Source of the DNA: Cytophagales bacterium
GTDB taxonomy: Bacteria > Bacteroidota > Bacteroidia > Cytophagales > ES-bin-26
Assembly: GCA_014379925.1 (NCBI GenBank)
Contig: JACMKY010000647.1
Span: 1 to 5,811, forward strand
DNA: 5,811 bases
Reading direction: 5' to 3'
Shown: piece after piece, positions 5,551 through 5,811 of the stretch
Layout: the number at the start of each line of letters is the position of its first letter
Numbering within the stretch: the first letter of the stretch is position 1
The notes under the pieces: model-generated
Told to the model about the DNA's origin: nothing
The model's database searches: none
Seen by the model: only the letters and a program-made list of their open reading frames with translations
Position numbers and translations under genes: made by a program

Positions 5551-5811
5551 CTACTCCTTGAGCATGTACCACTGAATGTCTTTCAGCGGCGGGCGGCGGC
5601 CCGGGTTCTCCGTGGGTGCGTAGTGTTTGGCCAGGTAATCCAGAATGAGGGGCTCGTTGCTGCCCAAATCCCCCAGCTTCTGCGTGCGTTGCATCCGGCG
5701 GGCAAAAACCGCCTCTAGACCCCTGGCCGCCAGCGCACTCCGCTTCAGAAATCCCCGGCGGTCCCAGAGGTCAGTAGGCATCGGTTGGCCTTGCTGAGCC
5801 GGGTCAGTTGC
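5551..5811 (-). CDS. C-terminal fragment, possibly a c-type cytochrome subunit (enters from the right edge)
   Basis: The frame is open from the window edge to TAG at 5551, giving 86 residues; an internal ATG at 5781 is in frame but there is no reason to take it as the start. The tail has a pattern I associate with the last helix and extension of small c-type cytochromes, such as those paired with sulfite-dehydrogenase-like enzymes: RMQRTQKLGDLGSNE, then LILDYLAKHYAP, then GRRPPL and a final WYMLKE. The heme-binding CxxCH would lie outside the window, so the assignment cannot be confirmed here. An alternative reading is a short protein starting at 5781 with a Tat-like RRGFLKRS near its N-terminus, but the following stretch (ALAARGLEAVFARRM) has charged residues and is not a good signal core. 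The gap to the next gene is 197 bases, so co-transcription is uncertain. Confidence 0.5.
   Translation of the reverse strand, partial: ATDPAQQGQPMPTDLWDRRGFLKRSALAARGLEAVFARRMQRTQKLGDLGSNEPLILDYLAKHYAPTENPGRRPPLKDIQWYMLKE

Noticed and set aside
5354..5572. N-terminal extension of the oxidoreductase frame up to 5572
   Set aside because: The in-frame extension would bury the twin-arginine signal 73 residues inside and overlaps the end of the upstream gene; residues there look like translated spacer.

Overview
The window looks like a chromosomal piece of a GC-rich member of the Bacteroidota, probably Cytophagales/Hymenobacter-like. The main evidence is a protein ending in a type IX secretion (Por) C-terminal sorting domain. 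Supporting signs are the absence of Shine-Dalgarno sequences, a conserved upstream element of the form GTTG-N20-TAnnTTG resembling the Bacteroidota housekeeping promoter, and a Tat-exported Gfo/Idh/MocA oxidoreductase of the kind common in this phylum. The genus is inference; the phylum call is fairly firm. All supported genes lie on the minus strand, so transcription runs from right to left.

Layout in transcription order: (1) 5811-5551, the 3' end of a gene entering from the right edge, with a tail resembling a c-type cytochrome subunit; (2) 5353-4028, a complete 441-residue Gfo/Idh/MocA family oxidoreductase with a twin-arginine signal, followed by a 12-bp hairpin at 3936-3967; (3) a non-coding stretch of about 660 bp with an AT-rich promoter-like block; (4) 3368-1104, a complete 754-residue secreted protein with signal peptide, eight full ELWxxDGT repeats plus a terminal half repeat, a PA14 domain and a type IX sorting domain, followed by a terminator-like hairpin at 1051-1080; (5) a non-coding stretch of about 570 bp carrying a diverged copy of the same promoter-like block; (6) 530 to beyond the left edge, the first 176 residues of a paralogue of gene 4.

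The most notable structure is a tandem duplication whose unit includes both an ELWxxDGT/T9SS gene and about 260 bp of upstream DNA. The copies have since diverged in leader length (284 versus 150 bp between the conserved block and the start codon) and in protein sequence. Within gene 4 two adjacent 144-bp repeat units remain nearly identical, so the repeat array appears to be expanding on a more recent time scale. The two duplicated genes probably make surface-attached or secreted beta-propeller-like proteins. There is no sign that they form an operon with the oxidoreductase: each has its own long upstream region and a hairpin lies between them. No RNA genes, CRISPR arrays, insertion sequences or origins were recognised.
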